NCBI RefSeq assembly: GCF_019970065.1
Contig: NZ_JAHXYH010000002.1
Coordinates: 124,001-188,000, forward strand
From: Chryseobacterium sp. OSA05B
GTDB taxonomy: Bacteria; Bacteroidota; Bacteroidia; Flavobacteriales; Weeksellaceae
Length of the DNA: 64,000 bases
Direction of reading: 5' to 3'
Both the position numbers and the translations under genes were made by a program. The notes under the pieces are model-generated. The model searched no databases. It was not told the origin of the DNA and saw only the letters and a list, made by a program, of their open reading frames with translations. Numbering within the stretch: position 1 is the stretch's first letter; the number at the start of each line of letters is the position of its first letter. Of the stretch, positions 23,701 to 31,040 are shown piece after piece.

Positions 23701-24150
23701 ATGCCAGAAACCTACCAATATCAGGGAAATTCATTTATAAAAGAAGATTTAACACATCTTTGTCTGTGTCCTTGCTGCGGAGCGCCCGATTGTGGCGAAG
23801 AATATATGTTGCTGACAAAATCGGAAGGGAAGCAGGAAGCGATACTCTTTGGAGGCGGAACTTTCAGAGGATATTTAAATTATTGGTTTTATGAAGGGAT
23901 TACCCCGGAAGAGTACAACACATTGCCGGAATTTGTAAGACAAAACAATGAATGCACCGGCTGGCAGGATATCAGTGCTCAATGTACAGAGATCGATTCA
24001 GATGATTTTCTGCTGACATTAGAATCCATAAAAAATGGCAGCCGTAAGGAATATCTGTATGATGACTTTGAAAACTACTATTATCCCGTTTTTAAAAAAT
24101 TTGCAGAAGAGGCTATGAGAAAAAGACAAAAACTGTATATCAGTATTTAA
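23701..24150 (+). CDS. Uncharacterised Cys-rich small protein
   Basis: The 149-residue protein has a cysteine cluster CLCPCCGAPDCG near residues 22-33 that could bind a metal, then a mixed region with many aromatic residues. The family is not recognised. It ends 17 nt before promoter P4 and its stop lies close to the palindrome, so it is the last protein gene before the Y RNA array. Confidence 0.6.
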   Translation: MPETYQYQGNSFIKEDLTHLCLCPCCGAPDCGEEYMLLTKSEGKQEAILFGGGTFRGYLNYWFYEGITPEEYNTLPEFVRQNNECTGWQDISAQCTEIDSDDFLLTLESIKNGSRKEYLYDDFENYYYPVFKKFAEEAMRKRQKLYISI

Positions 24151-24165
24151 AAAAAATAAAATAAA

Positions 24166-24203
24166 CTGCGTAAAAAGAATGCGCACTTCAAAGATAACTT
24201 TGC
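24166..24203 (+). promoter_or_regulatory. Island promoter P4 with shared palindrome
   Basis: TGCGTA-N7-TGCGCA (24167-24185), then TAACTTTG (24195-24202), a perfect -7 box 11 bp after the GCG. The predicted start is about 24209, next to Y RNA 1. Confidence 0.85.
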
Positions 24204-24215
24204 ATTGTTATTGAT

Positions 24216-24281
24216 CCGGTGCCGTAAGAAAAGAACTTCTTCGACTTTTCATTGAACAGAGTCTTTTCGCCAGATGCCCGG
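24216..24281 (+). ncRNA. Y RNA-like 1, minimal
   Basis: Terminal stem CCGG-t-GC / GC-CCGG with bulged T, then CGTAA, second stem GAAAAGA/TCTTTTC, and a CTTCTTCG loop segment. It has no tRNA-like module: it is the bare Ro-binding stem, 66 nt. It begins within about 10 nt of the predicted transcription start of P4. Confidence 0.75.
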
Positions 24282-24290
24282 TAAAAACAG

Positions 24291-24375
24291 ACCAATGCCG
24301 TACAATAAGCGTTTCATCGTCAAACTTCCAATTTGAATACATTCAAAAACGCTTATGACTTATTGCTTGGTTTTT
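24291..24375 (+). ncRNA. Y RNA-like 2, minimal with terminator
   Basis: Terminal stem ACCAA-t-GC / GC-TTGGT, motif GCCGTA, and a 10-bp second stem ATAAGCGTTT/AAACGCTTAT with CATCG after it. T4-5 directly after the stem makes the whole RNA a possible terminator, and no tRNA-like module is present. Confidence 0.75.
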
Positions 24376-24412
24376 ATACAATGAAAAGATAAAATATTAA
24401 AAACCAGTAACC

Positions 24413-24454
24413 ATGAAAATTGATAAAACCTGTCTTAAAGGAACGGTGTATTGA
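24413..24454 (+). CDS. Possible 13-codon leader peptide
   Basis: ATG-initiated, 13 codons, ending in TGA at the base of a small ATTGAG/CTCAAT hairpin that leads into the next ORF. Coding status is uncertain; it is noted because it lies in the Y RNA transcript. Confidence 0.2.
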   Translation: MKIDKTCLKGTVY

Positions 24455-24472
24455 GGTTAATTCTCAATAGAC

Positions 24473-24709
24473 ATGAAAAAATTCAAGACATTAAAACAAT
24501 CTTTCGGGATCAATGGATATGGACTCATTGACTTTCCGAAGAAAATTTCCGGAATACAAATCTCTAGATTAAAGTATGGAAATGAAATGGGCTGTTCGTA
24601 TTGCTTTCCGCACGGTTTTGAAACGGCGAATTCCCATCAGGAAAACTCCCAGAGAAACTGGAAAAAATACAGAAACACCCGTTGGAAAAATACAAAGCAG
24701 GTGCCGTAA
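24473..24709 (+). CDS. Small ORF, 78 aa, hypothetical, with CSYC motif
   Basis: The 78-codon ORF has a basic composition and a GCSYCFPHG segment with two Cys and a His. The Met start follows a small hairpin. It lies between Y RNA-like 2 and 3 and its 3' end runs into Y RNA-like 3 (start 24695). I recall similar short ORFs in flavobacteria but cannot name a family. It may be a real small protein carried in the array transcript. Confidence 0.45.
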   Translation: MKKFKTLKQSFGINGYGLIDFPKKISGIQISRLKYGNEMGCSYCFPHGFETANSHQENSQRNWKKYRNTRWKNTKQVP

Positions 24710-24822
24710 AACAGAATTGCTTCGTTGGGTGACAGCAATATAGGTTCGAATCCTGTTCTGGAAACAGATGGCGTAAGGGTATCGCTCTGTCGTAAGTTTC
24801 TGTTTGGCCTAATGCCCTGCTT
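24695..24822 (+). ncRNA. Y RNA-like 3 with permuted tRNA-like module
   Basis: Terminal stem AAGCAGG-t-GC / GC-CCTGCTT, motif CGTAA, second stem AACAGAA/TTCTGTT, CTTCG, then GACAG/CTGTC. The effector module has a T-arm with loop TTCGAAT, a closed acceptor-like stem (TCTG-GAAA-CAGA) and a GCG/CGC D-arm, in permuted order. Confidence 0.8.
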
Positions 24823-24829
24823 ACAAATA

Positions 24830-24970
24830 ATCAAGTGTCGTTTTAGGATCATACTTCGGGATTTAAAAACATAGGGTCGCAGGTTCGATTCCTGCCTTTT
24901 CCCTCGAAAAGGAGAAGTAGCTCAGCAGGTAGAGCGCATGCACGGAAGATCCTTTCATTATTACCTTGAT
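24830..24970 (+). ncRNA. Y RNA-like 4 with permuted tRNA-like module
   Basis: Terminal stem ATCAAG-t-GT / AC-CTTGAT, motif GTCGTT, second stem AGGATC/GATCCT, CTTCG. T-arm GCAGG-TTCGATT-CCTGC, acceptor CTTTTCC/GGAGAAG, D-arm GCTC/GAGC, in permuted order. Confidence 0.85.
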
Positions 24971-25041
24971 TTAAAAATAAAGAGTATGATTTAGAGAAAA
25001 CAGACTCAATGTAAAACGAGTCAATAAATTGAAAATAAAAA

Positions 25042-25184
25042 AGTTAAGTGTCGTCTCAGAATCATACTTCGATTACGGTTCACCAGGTTGCAGGTTCGAA
25101 TCCTGCCGTCTCTTTTGTAAAGGGATTGTAGTTCAATAGGCAGAGCAGGTGAAAAAGAAAGATTCTAACATTATAACCTTGACT
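25042..25184 (+). ncRNA. Y RNA-like 5 with permuted tRNA-like module
   Basis: Terminal stem AGTTAAG-t-GT / AC-CTTGACT, motif GTCGTC, second stem AGAATC/GATTCT, CTTCG. T-arm GCAGG-TTCGAAT-CCTGC, a weaker acceptor CGTCTCT/AGGGATT, and D-arm GTTC/GAGC. Confidence 0.85.
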
Positions 25185-25189
25185 TCAAT

Positions 25190-25321
25190 AAAAGAGTGCC
25201 GTAGAAAAGGCTTACTTCGAGTCGGAAAATTAGACCTGAAAATCTAAGAAAAGTGCAGTATCCCCGAATAACAGTAAGGAAAAAGATGCATGTCTGTCTT
25301 TTCGCCTTTTGCCTCTTTTTT
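25190..25321 (+). ncRNA. Y RNA-like 6 without tRNA-like module
   Basis: Terminal stem AAAAGAG-t-GC / GC-CTCTTTT, motif GCCGTA, second stem AAAAGGC/GCCTTTT, CTTCG. The effector part holds a TTAGA/TCTAA hairpin instead of T- and D-arms. T-rich tail after the 3' stem suggests termination here. Confidence 0.8.
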
Positions 25322-25333
25322 AATTAAAAATAT

Positions 25334-25485
25334 AAACAAGTGCCGTAGAACAGTGTTACTTCGCTCATCACGACGGGGTCACGGGTTCGAGTCCCGTCTC
25401 TTCCACAAAAAAACACATTCTATAATAGGAAGAGTAGCTCAGTGGGTTAGAGCACGACAATACACGCTCAGCTGTTGCCTTGTTT
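25334..25485 (+). ncRNA. Y RNA-like 7 with permuted tRNA-like module
   Basis: Terminal stem AAACAAG-t-GC / GC-CTTGTTT, motif GCCGTA, second stem AACAG/CTGTT, CTTCG. T-arm ACGGG-TTCGAGT-CCCGT, perfect acceptor CTCTTCC/GGAAGAG with a 23-nt loop, D-arm GCTC/GAGC. Confidence 0.85.
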
Positions 25486-25492
25486 TAAAAAA

Positions 25493-25626
25493 TTAAAGTG
25501 TCGTACAGGAAAAATACATCGTACCATCTCTTGGGGAGGAATAGCGAAGTCGGTTACTCCGGCAAGGTTATCCGGTTCGAATCCGGCAAACGACAGCCCC
25601 GGTTTTCCTGGTCCGCTACCTTTTAA
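25493..25626 (+). ncRNA. Y RNA-like 8 with a tRNA-like module in normal order
   Basis: Terminal stem TTAAAG-t-GT / AC-CTTTTAA, motif GTCGTA, second stem AGGAAAA/TTTTCCT, then CATCG. Its module has acceptor-like TTGGGG/CCCCGG around a D-like segment and a CCGG-TTCGAAT-CCGG T-arm, that is, not permuted. Confidence 0.7.
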
Positions 25627-25627
25627 A

Positions 25628-25662
25628 ATCAATGCCGGTGAATTATTCGCCGGCATTGATTA
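25628..25662. terminator. Strong hairpin ending the Y RNA array and the facing HTH gene
   Basis: ATCAATGCCGG and CCGGCATTGAT form an 11-bp stem. On the minus strand TTTTAAAA follows, and the hairpin overlaps the 3' end of the HTH gene, so it probably terminates both converging transcripts. Confidence 0.7.
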
Positions 25663-25990
25663 CTTGTTCTATTTCTTCTTCGAAGGTTTTTTTCCAGTTC
25701 ATGATCGTTGTTCTGCTGATCTTATAGGTCCTGGACATATAGCTGGTAGAAAAACCATGTTTGTTTTGATACTGCAAAAGCTTGAACATTGTTTTTTTAT
25801 CATAGGTTTTAAGCTTCTGATTGTTGATCTGGCTCTCTTTCGACTGTGCAAAAATCTTGTCATTGAAATTCAATACATCTTCAGTCGTATTGAGTTTTCC
25901 GAGGAGCTCCTTGATTTTTGGGTCTTTCAGCTTTTCAGGATGTTCCAGCCTCAGCATATCGTAGTAGATCTTCTTGTAATTGGGACGCAT
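25643..25990 (-). CDS. Transposase-like HTH protein 1
   Basis: The 115-residue protein ends with a helix-turn-helix of the IS3 OrfA/homeodomain-like kind (YDKKTMFKLLQYQNKHGFSTSYMSRTYKISRTTIMNWKKTFEEEIE). No catalytic DDE domain follows, so it cannot transpose by itself. It lies 12 nt after a second HTH gene on the same strand. Such OrfA-only genes are common in this group and may be domesticated regulators or transposon remnants. Confidence 0.7.
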   Translation of the reverse strand: MRPNYKKIYYDMLRLEHPEKLKDPKIKELLGKLNTTEDVLNFNDKIFAQSKESQINNQKLKTYDKKTMFKLLQYQNKHGFSTSYMSRTYKISRTTIMNWKKTFEEEIEQVINAGE

Positions 25991-26002
25991 AGTGAGTTCT
26001 GT

Positions 26003-26440
26003 TTATCCGTTAGTATTATCATTATTTTTCTGAAGCCATCTATGAAGCGTGCTTTTTGGAATAGAATATTCTTTAATTACCTCGCCGTAGGTCATCTCAC
26101 CGGACAAAATCCTTTTCATGATAAAATCTTTGATTTCCTGGGTGTAAATATTTTTCCTGAAATAAGGAATTTTATCAGATTTCTTCTGGTCCTGGTTTTT
26201 CTTCACGGCAGATGGCGGTGCATAGAGGATAAGATGTGAACTGTAAAGTCTGAAAAAATCATATTCCAGCAGCTTGCTCCACCTTAAAAGCAGTTCCGCA
26301 TCTATGGATTTGCTTTTGTAAACATTTTCAATAAACTCATCATCTTTATTGAGAAAATTGCAGATCCTCTCCATGGGTATCTCATTTTCATCAACCATCT
26401 CCTTGATAAACTTTCCTATATGAATTTCTTTATATAACAT
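26003..26440 (-). CDS. Transposase-like HTH protein 2
   Basis: The protein of about 145 residues has a helical N-terminal part and a C-terminal HTH segment (YTQEIKDFIMKRILSGEMTYGEVIKEYSIPKSTLHRWLQK) of the same OrfA type as its neighbour. I take the ATG at 26440; an in-frame start at 26482 would add 14 residues. No transposase catalytic domain or IS ends are visible. The pair lies at the downstream edge of the RNA island. Confidence 0.65.
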   Translation of the reverse strand: MLYKEIHIGKFIKEMVDENEIPMERICNFLNKDDEFIENVYKSKSIDAELLLRWSKLLEYDFFRLYSSHLILYAPPSAVKKNQDQKKSDKIPYFRKNIYTQEIKDFIMKRILSGEMTYGEVIKEYSIPKSTLHRWLQKNNDNTNG

Positions 26441-26482
26441 GTTTTGAGTACTATTTCTTGTTAATTCACGAATTAAAATCAA

Positions 26483-27039
26483 CAGATCATATATTTCACT
26501 CTTACAGTGAATGAATGGACTGTCTGAACAATAAAATTACGCTAAGAAAATCTCAGCGGCAGCAAAAGGGGAATGTCAAGCTCTGTGCTATACTTGGCAG
26601 GTGTACAGCCGGCAGTCGGTGGGGCGGTCTGCCGATAAATTAGTTTTCAGGTTATGTGTCTTAAAAATACTTTTTTCTTCTATTTCCTTCTGCGGTATCC
26701 TTATTCAATGGGTTCAGGTAAGACCTCTTTCATGCTTCAGACTTCTTTTCTGTAAGAATATTTATAACCTATTAACGCTCTTTCATGCAGTTTTATTCGT
26801 AATATTTTTGACTATTGACCTTAGTGTAAACAGATTATTATGCCTGTTAATTTTTAATTAATAAGTAAATAATTTGTTTGTTCGTTTTCAAATTTAAATA
26901 AAAAATTGAACCTAATTCTTAAAAGTGCATAAAAAATCTACTTAAAAGCAAAATTTAATTAAAATTAACAAATTAAATACACATATGTGTGAATTATTTT
27001 TATGATCCTTTAATGGTAGGAAAAAACAAAAAATACCCA
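26483..27039. other. Intergenic region with no gene seen
   Basis: Nearly 560 bp without a convincing gene. A GC-rich inverted repeat CCGGCAG/CTGCCG lies near 26610-26636, which may be a structured element. The remainder is AT-rich and leads into the SulP promoter. Confidence 0.4.
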
Positions 27040-27070
27040 TTGTATTCCATCCTTCAAGTATATACCTTTG
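27040..27070 (+). promoter_or_regulatory. Promoter of the SulP gene
   Basis: TTG (27040-27042), 20-bp spacer, TACCTTTG (27063-27070), 8 bp before the ATG. Confidence 0.75.
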
Positions 27071-27077
27071 CAGTTCA

Positions 27078-28616
27078 ATGAAAAATACCATAAGCTTATT
27101 CGATTTTTCGAAAAAAATAAATTATAAAAATGAGCTCCTGGCAGGCTTTACAGTAGCCATGACCATGATTCCGGAATCGCTCTCGTTTGCAATTCTGGCC
27201 GGACTTTCTCCGCTTACAGGATTGTATGCAGCTTTTATGATGGGGATTGTAACCGCCGTTTTGGGTGGTCGTCCCGGAATGGTTTCAGGAGGCGCTGGCG
27301 CTACCATTGTTGTACTGATTGCTTTGATAAAATCTCACGGTATAGAATATCTTTTTGCCGCTGTTGCCCTTGCAGGAATCTTTCAGATGCTGGTAGGAAT
27401 TTTCAAACTTGGGAAATTTGTCAGGCTCATTCCGCAACCCGTGATGTACGGCTTTTTAAATGGTCTTGCGATCATTATTTTTATGGCTCAGGTAGAGCAG
27501 TTTAAAATTACAGACAGTTCAGGAGTCTCCAGCTGGCTTCACGGAATGCCCTTGTATATTATGGCGGGACTGACAGCTCTTACGATTGCTATCGTATACT
27601 TTTTTCCAAAGATCACAAAAGCGGTTCCTGCATCATTAGTTGCCATTATCGTAGTTTTTGCGGTGGTTCTCGGTTTTAATATTCCTACGAAAACTGTTGC
27701 GGATATTGCCTATATCAGTGGAAATCTTCCAAGTTTTCATATTCCTCAGATTCCTTTTACTTTGGAAACCTTGCAGATCATATTTCCGTATGCGATGGTG
27801 ATGGCAGGAGTCGGGCTTATAGAATCTCTTCTAACCCTGTCCATGGTAGATGAAATCACCAATTCAAAAGGGAATGCCAATAAAGAATCAGTAGCTCAGG
27901 GTATCGCGAATATTACGAATGGTTTTTTCGGAGGAATGGGTGGCTGTGCTATGGTTGCCCAGACATTAGTGAATCTCAATGCAGGTTCAAGAGCCAGACT
28001 CTCGGGAATTATCGGATCATTGATGATCTTAATCATTATTTTATTCGGAGCCCCTTTTATTGAAAGAATACCCATGGCAGCGCTGGTTGGAGTCATGATG
28101 ATGGTGGCTGTAGGAACATTCCAGTGGGTGTCCATCAGAATTGTCAACAAAATGCCGAAGTCTGACATCGTGGTCGGAGTTACGGTGGCTTTAATTACGG
28201 TAATTCTTCATAATCTGGCATTGGCCGTTCTGGTAGGGGTTGTGATCGCTGCTCTGGTCTTTGCGTGGGATAATGCCAAAAGAATCCGTGCAAGAAAATC
28301 TACCGATGAAAATGGAGTGAAGCACTATGAAATATATGGTCCCTTATTTTTCGGCTCGGTGACGGCATTCATGGATAAATTTGATCTGATGGATGATCCG
28401 GATGAAGTCGTTGTAGATTTCAGGGAAAGCCGTATTGTAGATATGAGTGCCATTGATGCTTTGGATAAATTGTCAAAACGCTACAGTCAGCAAAATAAAA
28501 AACTCTATCTGCGCCACCTCAGTGAAGACTGCCGTGCCATGCTGAAAAATGCGGAGGCCGTGATTGAAGTGAATATCCAGGAGGATCCTACGTATAAGGT
28601 GATGCCGGAGAGGTAG
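27078..28616 (+). CDS. SulP family anion transporter with STAS domain
   Basis: The 512-residue inner-membrane protein has about 11-12 hydrophobic segments, the SulP signature ATVMTMIPESLSFAILAGLSPLTGLYAAF near the N-terminus, and a C-terminal STAS domain (VVVDFRESRIVDMSAIDALDKL, about 440-500). Family members carry sulfate, bicarbonate or dicarboxylates; the substrate cannot be told from sequence. It stands alone behind its own promoter, with convergent terminators to the EF-G gene. Confidence 0.9.
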   Translation: MKNTISLFDFSKKINYKNELLAGFTVAMTMIPESLSFAILAGLSPLTGLYAAFMMGIVTAVLGGRPGMVSGGAGATIVVLIALIKSHGIEYLFAAVALAGIFQMLVGIFKLGKFVRLIPQPVMYGFLNGLAIIIFMAQVEQFKITDSSGVSSWLHGMPLYIMAGLTALTIAIVYFFPKITKAVPASLVAIIVVFAVVLGFNIPTKTVADIAYISGNLPSFHIPQIPFTLETLQIIFPYAMVMAGVGLIESLLTLSMVDEITNSKGNANKESVAQGIANITNGFFGGMGGCAMVAQTLVNLNAGSRARLSGIIGSLMILIIILFGAPFIERIPMAALVGVMMMVAVGTFQWVSIRIVNKMPKSDIVVGVTVALITVILHNLALAVLVGVVIAALVFAWDNAKRIRARKSTDENGVKHYEIYGPLFFGSVTAFMDKFDLMDDPDEVVVDFRESRIVDMSAIDALDKLSKRYSQQNKKLYLRHLSEDCRAMLKNAEAVIEVNIQEDPTYKVMPER

Positions 28617-28639
28617 GGGATTGGAAATTGAAAGATTTA

Positions 28640-28760
28640 AAAATCTGTGTCATTTGTGAAACCTGGGGGAGATTAAAGAATTATCTATTAGAATAAAGAT
28701 TGGAAGATAGGAGCAGTATCAAAAAGATCTGTGTTACCTGAGAAATCTGCGGGATATAAA
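28640..28760. repeat. Dispersed repeat copies with ATCTGTG motifs
   Basis: Two loosely related copies (AATCTGTGTCATTTGTGAAACC and AGATCTGTGTTACCTGAG types) in the gap after the SulP gene. Confidence 0.4.
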
Positions 28761-28797
28761 AATTTACTATTCACATTTCACGACGACAATAACCAAA

Positions 28798-28834
28798 CAA
28801 GGACTGTAAAATCACTTTACAGCCCTCGTTTTTT
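28798..28834. terminator. Terminator between SulP and EF-G genes
   Basis: GGACTGTAAA and TTTACAGCCC form a stem; T6 follows on the plus strand and TTGTTT on the minus strand. Confidence 0.7.
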
Positions 28835-30899
28835 AGGTTATTAATGTATTCGCAATGAAATCCGGCACCAAAGCATAGTGTGACAGTTTCATGCTGATCG
28901 AAGCTCTTCCGCTCGTCAGCGTTCTCAGATCGGAAATATATCCGAACGTTGAGGCCAACGGAACTTCCGCTGTGAAAATCTTTCTTCCTGATCTTTCATC
29001 AATAGACGAAATAATTCCCCTTCTCCGGTTAATATCAGCCGTTACGGCGCCTGTGTACTCTTCAATACTCTGAATTTCAACCTGCATGATGGGCTCCAGA
29101 AGCTTAGGACTGCATGATAAAGCCGCCGCTCTGAATCCATCTCTCGCGGCATTTTCAAAATCAAATGCACCAGAATCCTGAGCATGGAAAGCCCCGTCAA
29201 GAAGTCTGATCTTCATACTTTCCAAAGGATAACCTTTTAAGGGTCCGTTTTCCATGGCTTCCCTGAAACCTTTTTCTACGGAAGGAATAAATTCACCCGG
29301 AATAACACCTCCTTTGATCAGATTACTGAATTCCAATCCAGGTTCATTATTTTCTCTCGGCCCGATTTCAAAAGTGATATCGGCAAACTGTCCGCTTCCT
29401 CCATTCTGCTTCGAAAGCTTTTCCCTGTGCGTTCTGGTTTCCGTTAAAATCTCACGGTAAGACACTTTAGGTTTCCCTTGATTGACTTCTATACCGTGAT
29501 TCAGACGTATCTTTTCCAGAGTGACCTCAAGATGAAGCTCACCCAGACCGCTCAATAGAGTTTCTCCGGTTTGTCTGTCTCTTTCCACCACTAAAGAAGG
29601 ATCTTCTTCCTGAATTTTAGCCAGAACCAAACCGAAAGATTTCTCATCACTGTTCGTTTTAGGCTCTATCGAAACCCTGATCACAGGAGCAGGAATGGTA
29701 ATCGCTTCCAGAAGGACAGGTTTTTCTACTGCGGATAAAGAATCTCCGGTTTTGGCGTCCTTAATTCCTGTTAAAGCCACAATATCACCCGCTTTTCCTT
29801 CCTCTACCGATAAGGTTTTATCAGACTGCATCTTCAGAATTCTCGATATTCTGAAACTTTCCCCTGTCCTTACATTCAGAACCGTGTCGCCAGATTTGAT
29901 CGAACCGGAATACAGACGGAGCATGGCAAGCCTTCCCATATGTTTATCGATTAAGACTTTAAAAACAAGTCCTGAAAAAGTTTCCCTTTCATTTCTTACG
30001 AGTTCTACAGTTTCTTCCGTATCGGGATCTTTCCCCTGAACGGCTGGAAGCTGATCCGGTGCCGGAAAATAAGTGACTACTGCATCCAGAAGCGGCTGTA
30101 CCCCTTTATTTTTAAAGGCAGAACCACAGAGAACCGGAACCGCAGCGCCTGATCTGCAAACTTTCTGTAAAGCTTCAGTGATCATTTCCCCGGTAATGCT
30201 GTTTTCAGGATCCATGAACATCTCAAAGAATGTTTCATCGTATTCTGCGAGGGTTTCCATTAATTTCATCCTGTATTCATAAGCATCCGCTTTATGATCC
30301 TCTGGAATTTCCTTTTCAATAATGGTTTCTCCGTTTTCGTCCGTCCAGTATAAAGCTTTCTGTCTGATTAAATCAATCACTCCCTCAAATTGGGCTTCAG
30401 CTCCGATCGGGATCTGAAGGGCCATAGGAACTGCATTAAGTTTCTTTTCAATTTCCTTAAGAACCGCAAAGAAATCCGCTCCGATTCTGTCCATTTTATT
30501 GATGAAACATATCTTGGAAATTCCATGTTTCTCAGCCTGGAACCAAACATTCTCGGTTTGTGGCTGAACCCCTGAAGAGGCACAAAACACAGCAACAACG
30601 CTATCCAGAACTCTTAAGGAACGTTCGACTTCTACTGCAAAATCGATGTGTCCGGGTGTATCGATGATATTGATGTTATAAACAGTTTCTCCTTTTTTCC
30701 ATTGTGTGGAAACAGCTGCGGATGAGATGGTGATTCCTCTATTTTTCTCCTGGATGTCTTTATCCATAGTGGTATTTCCATCGTCCACATTTCCGATCTT
30801 ATGTATGAGGCCTGTGTAATAAAGAAGTCTTTCCGTTAAAGTGGTTTTTCCTGCATCTACGTGTGCTATAATTCCTATATTTCTTGTGTTATATTTCAT
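28833..30899 (-). CDS. Elongation factor G paralogue
   Basis: The 688-residue translational GTPase has G1 AHVDAGKTT, G2 RGITI, G3 DTPGH, G4 NKMD and G5 SA, then domains II-V typical of EF-G, including HAQDSGAFDFENAARDGF in domain IV. All GTPase motifs are intact, unlike the GTP-independent EF-G2 of Bacteroides. It lies alone, away from rpsL/rpsG, which suggests it is a second EF-G used under stress or for ribosome rescue or protection. It is preceded by a short leader ORF and an intrinsic terminator, so it is likely induced by translation stress. Confidence 0.85.
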   Translation of the reverse strand: MKYNTRNIGIIAHVDAGKTTLTERLLYYTGLIHKIGNVDDGNTTMDKDIQEKNRGITISSAAVSTQWKKGETVYNINIIDTPGHIDFAVEVERSLRVLDSVVAVFCASSGVQPQTENVWFQAEKHGISKICFINKMDRIGADFFAVLKEIEKKLNAVPMALQIPIGAEAQFEGVIDLIRQKALYWTDENGETIIEKEIPEDHKADAYEYRMKLMETLAEYDETFFEMFMDPENSITGEMITEALQKVCRSGAAVPVLCGSAFKNKGVQPLLDAVVTYFPAPDQLPAVQGKDPDTEETVELVRNERETFSGLVFKVLIDKHMGRLAMLRLYSGSIKSGDTVLNVRTGESFRISRILKMQSDKTLSVEEGKAGDIVALTGIKDAKTGDSLSAVEKPVLLEAITIPAPVIRVSIEPKTNSDEKSFGLVLAKIQEEDPSLVVERDRQTGETLLSGLGELHLEVTLEKIRLNHGIEVNQGKPKVSYREILTETRTHREKLSKQNGGSGQFADITFEIGPRENNEPGLEFSNLIKGGVIPGEFIPSVEKGFREAMENGPLKGYPLESMKIRLLDGAFHAQDSGAFDFENAARDGFRAAALSCSPKLLEPIMQVEIQSIEEYTGAVTADINRRRGIISSIDERSGRKIFTAEVPLASTFGYISDLRTLTSGRASISMKLSHYALVPDFIANTLIT

Positions 30900-30976
30900 T
30901 TTGCTGAATTTAAATTGTTGATTTTGAGAATACGGCTAGGTATTCTCCTCGTTTTGAGGTCTGGAAAATAAGGCAG

Positions 30977-31007
30977 CAAAAAAGACCCATCTGAACAGAT
31001 AGGTCTT
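30977..31007 (-). terminator. Attenuator terminator in the EF-G leader
   Basis: On the minus strand AGACCTATCTG pairs with CAGATGGGTCT (11 bp, one G-T) and is followed by T6-7. It lies 78 nt upstream of the EF-G start and downstream of a leader ORF. Confidence 0.8.
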
Positions 31008-31040
31008 CAATATATTTTTAGTAATAAAAGATCTAAGGAA

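Noticed and set aside
24637..25580. Ordinary intron-containing or split tRNA genes
   Set aside because: The tRNA halves at first look like genes with introns, but the 3' half lies before the 5' half and the units are bounded by a covarying stem with TGYCGT, so Y RNA with permuted tRNA-like module explains them better.
25475..26239. 254-codon ORF on the plus strand across the Y RNA array end and the HTH genes
   Set aside because: It runs antisense to two HTH genes with recognisable domains and through Y RNA-like 8; the composition (many Phe, Ile, Leu without pattern) is that of an antisense shadow.
25643..26482. Complete insertion sequence
   Set aside because: Two OrfA-like HTH genes are present but no DDE catalytic gene, terminal inverted repeats or target duplication could be seen.
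28833..30899. Main housekeeping fusA or tet(M)-type resistance gene
   Set aside because: It lacks the str operon context expected of fusA, and domain IV looks like EF-G instead of a tetracycline-protection protein; called an EF-G paralogue.
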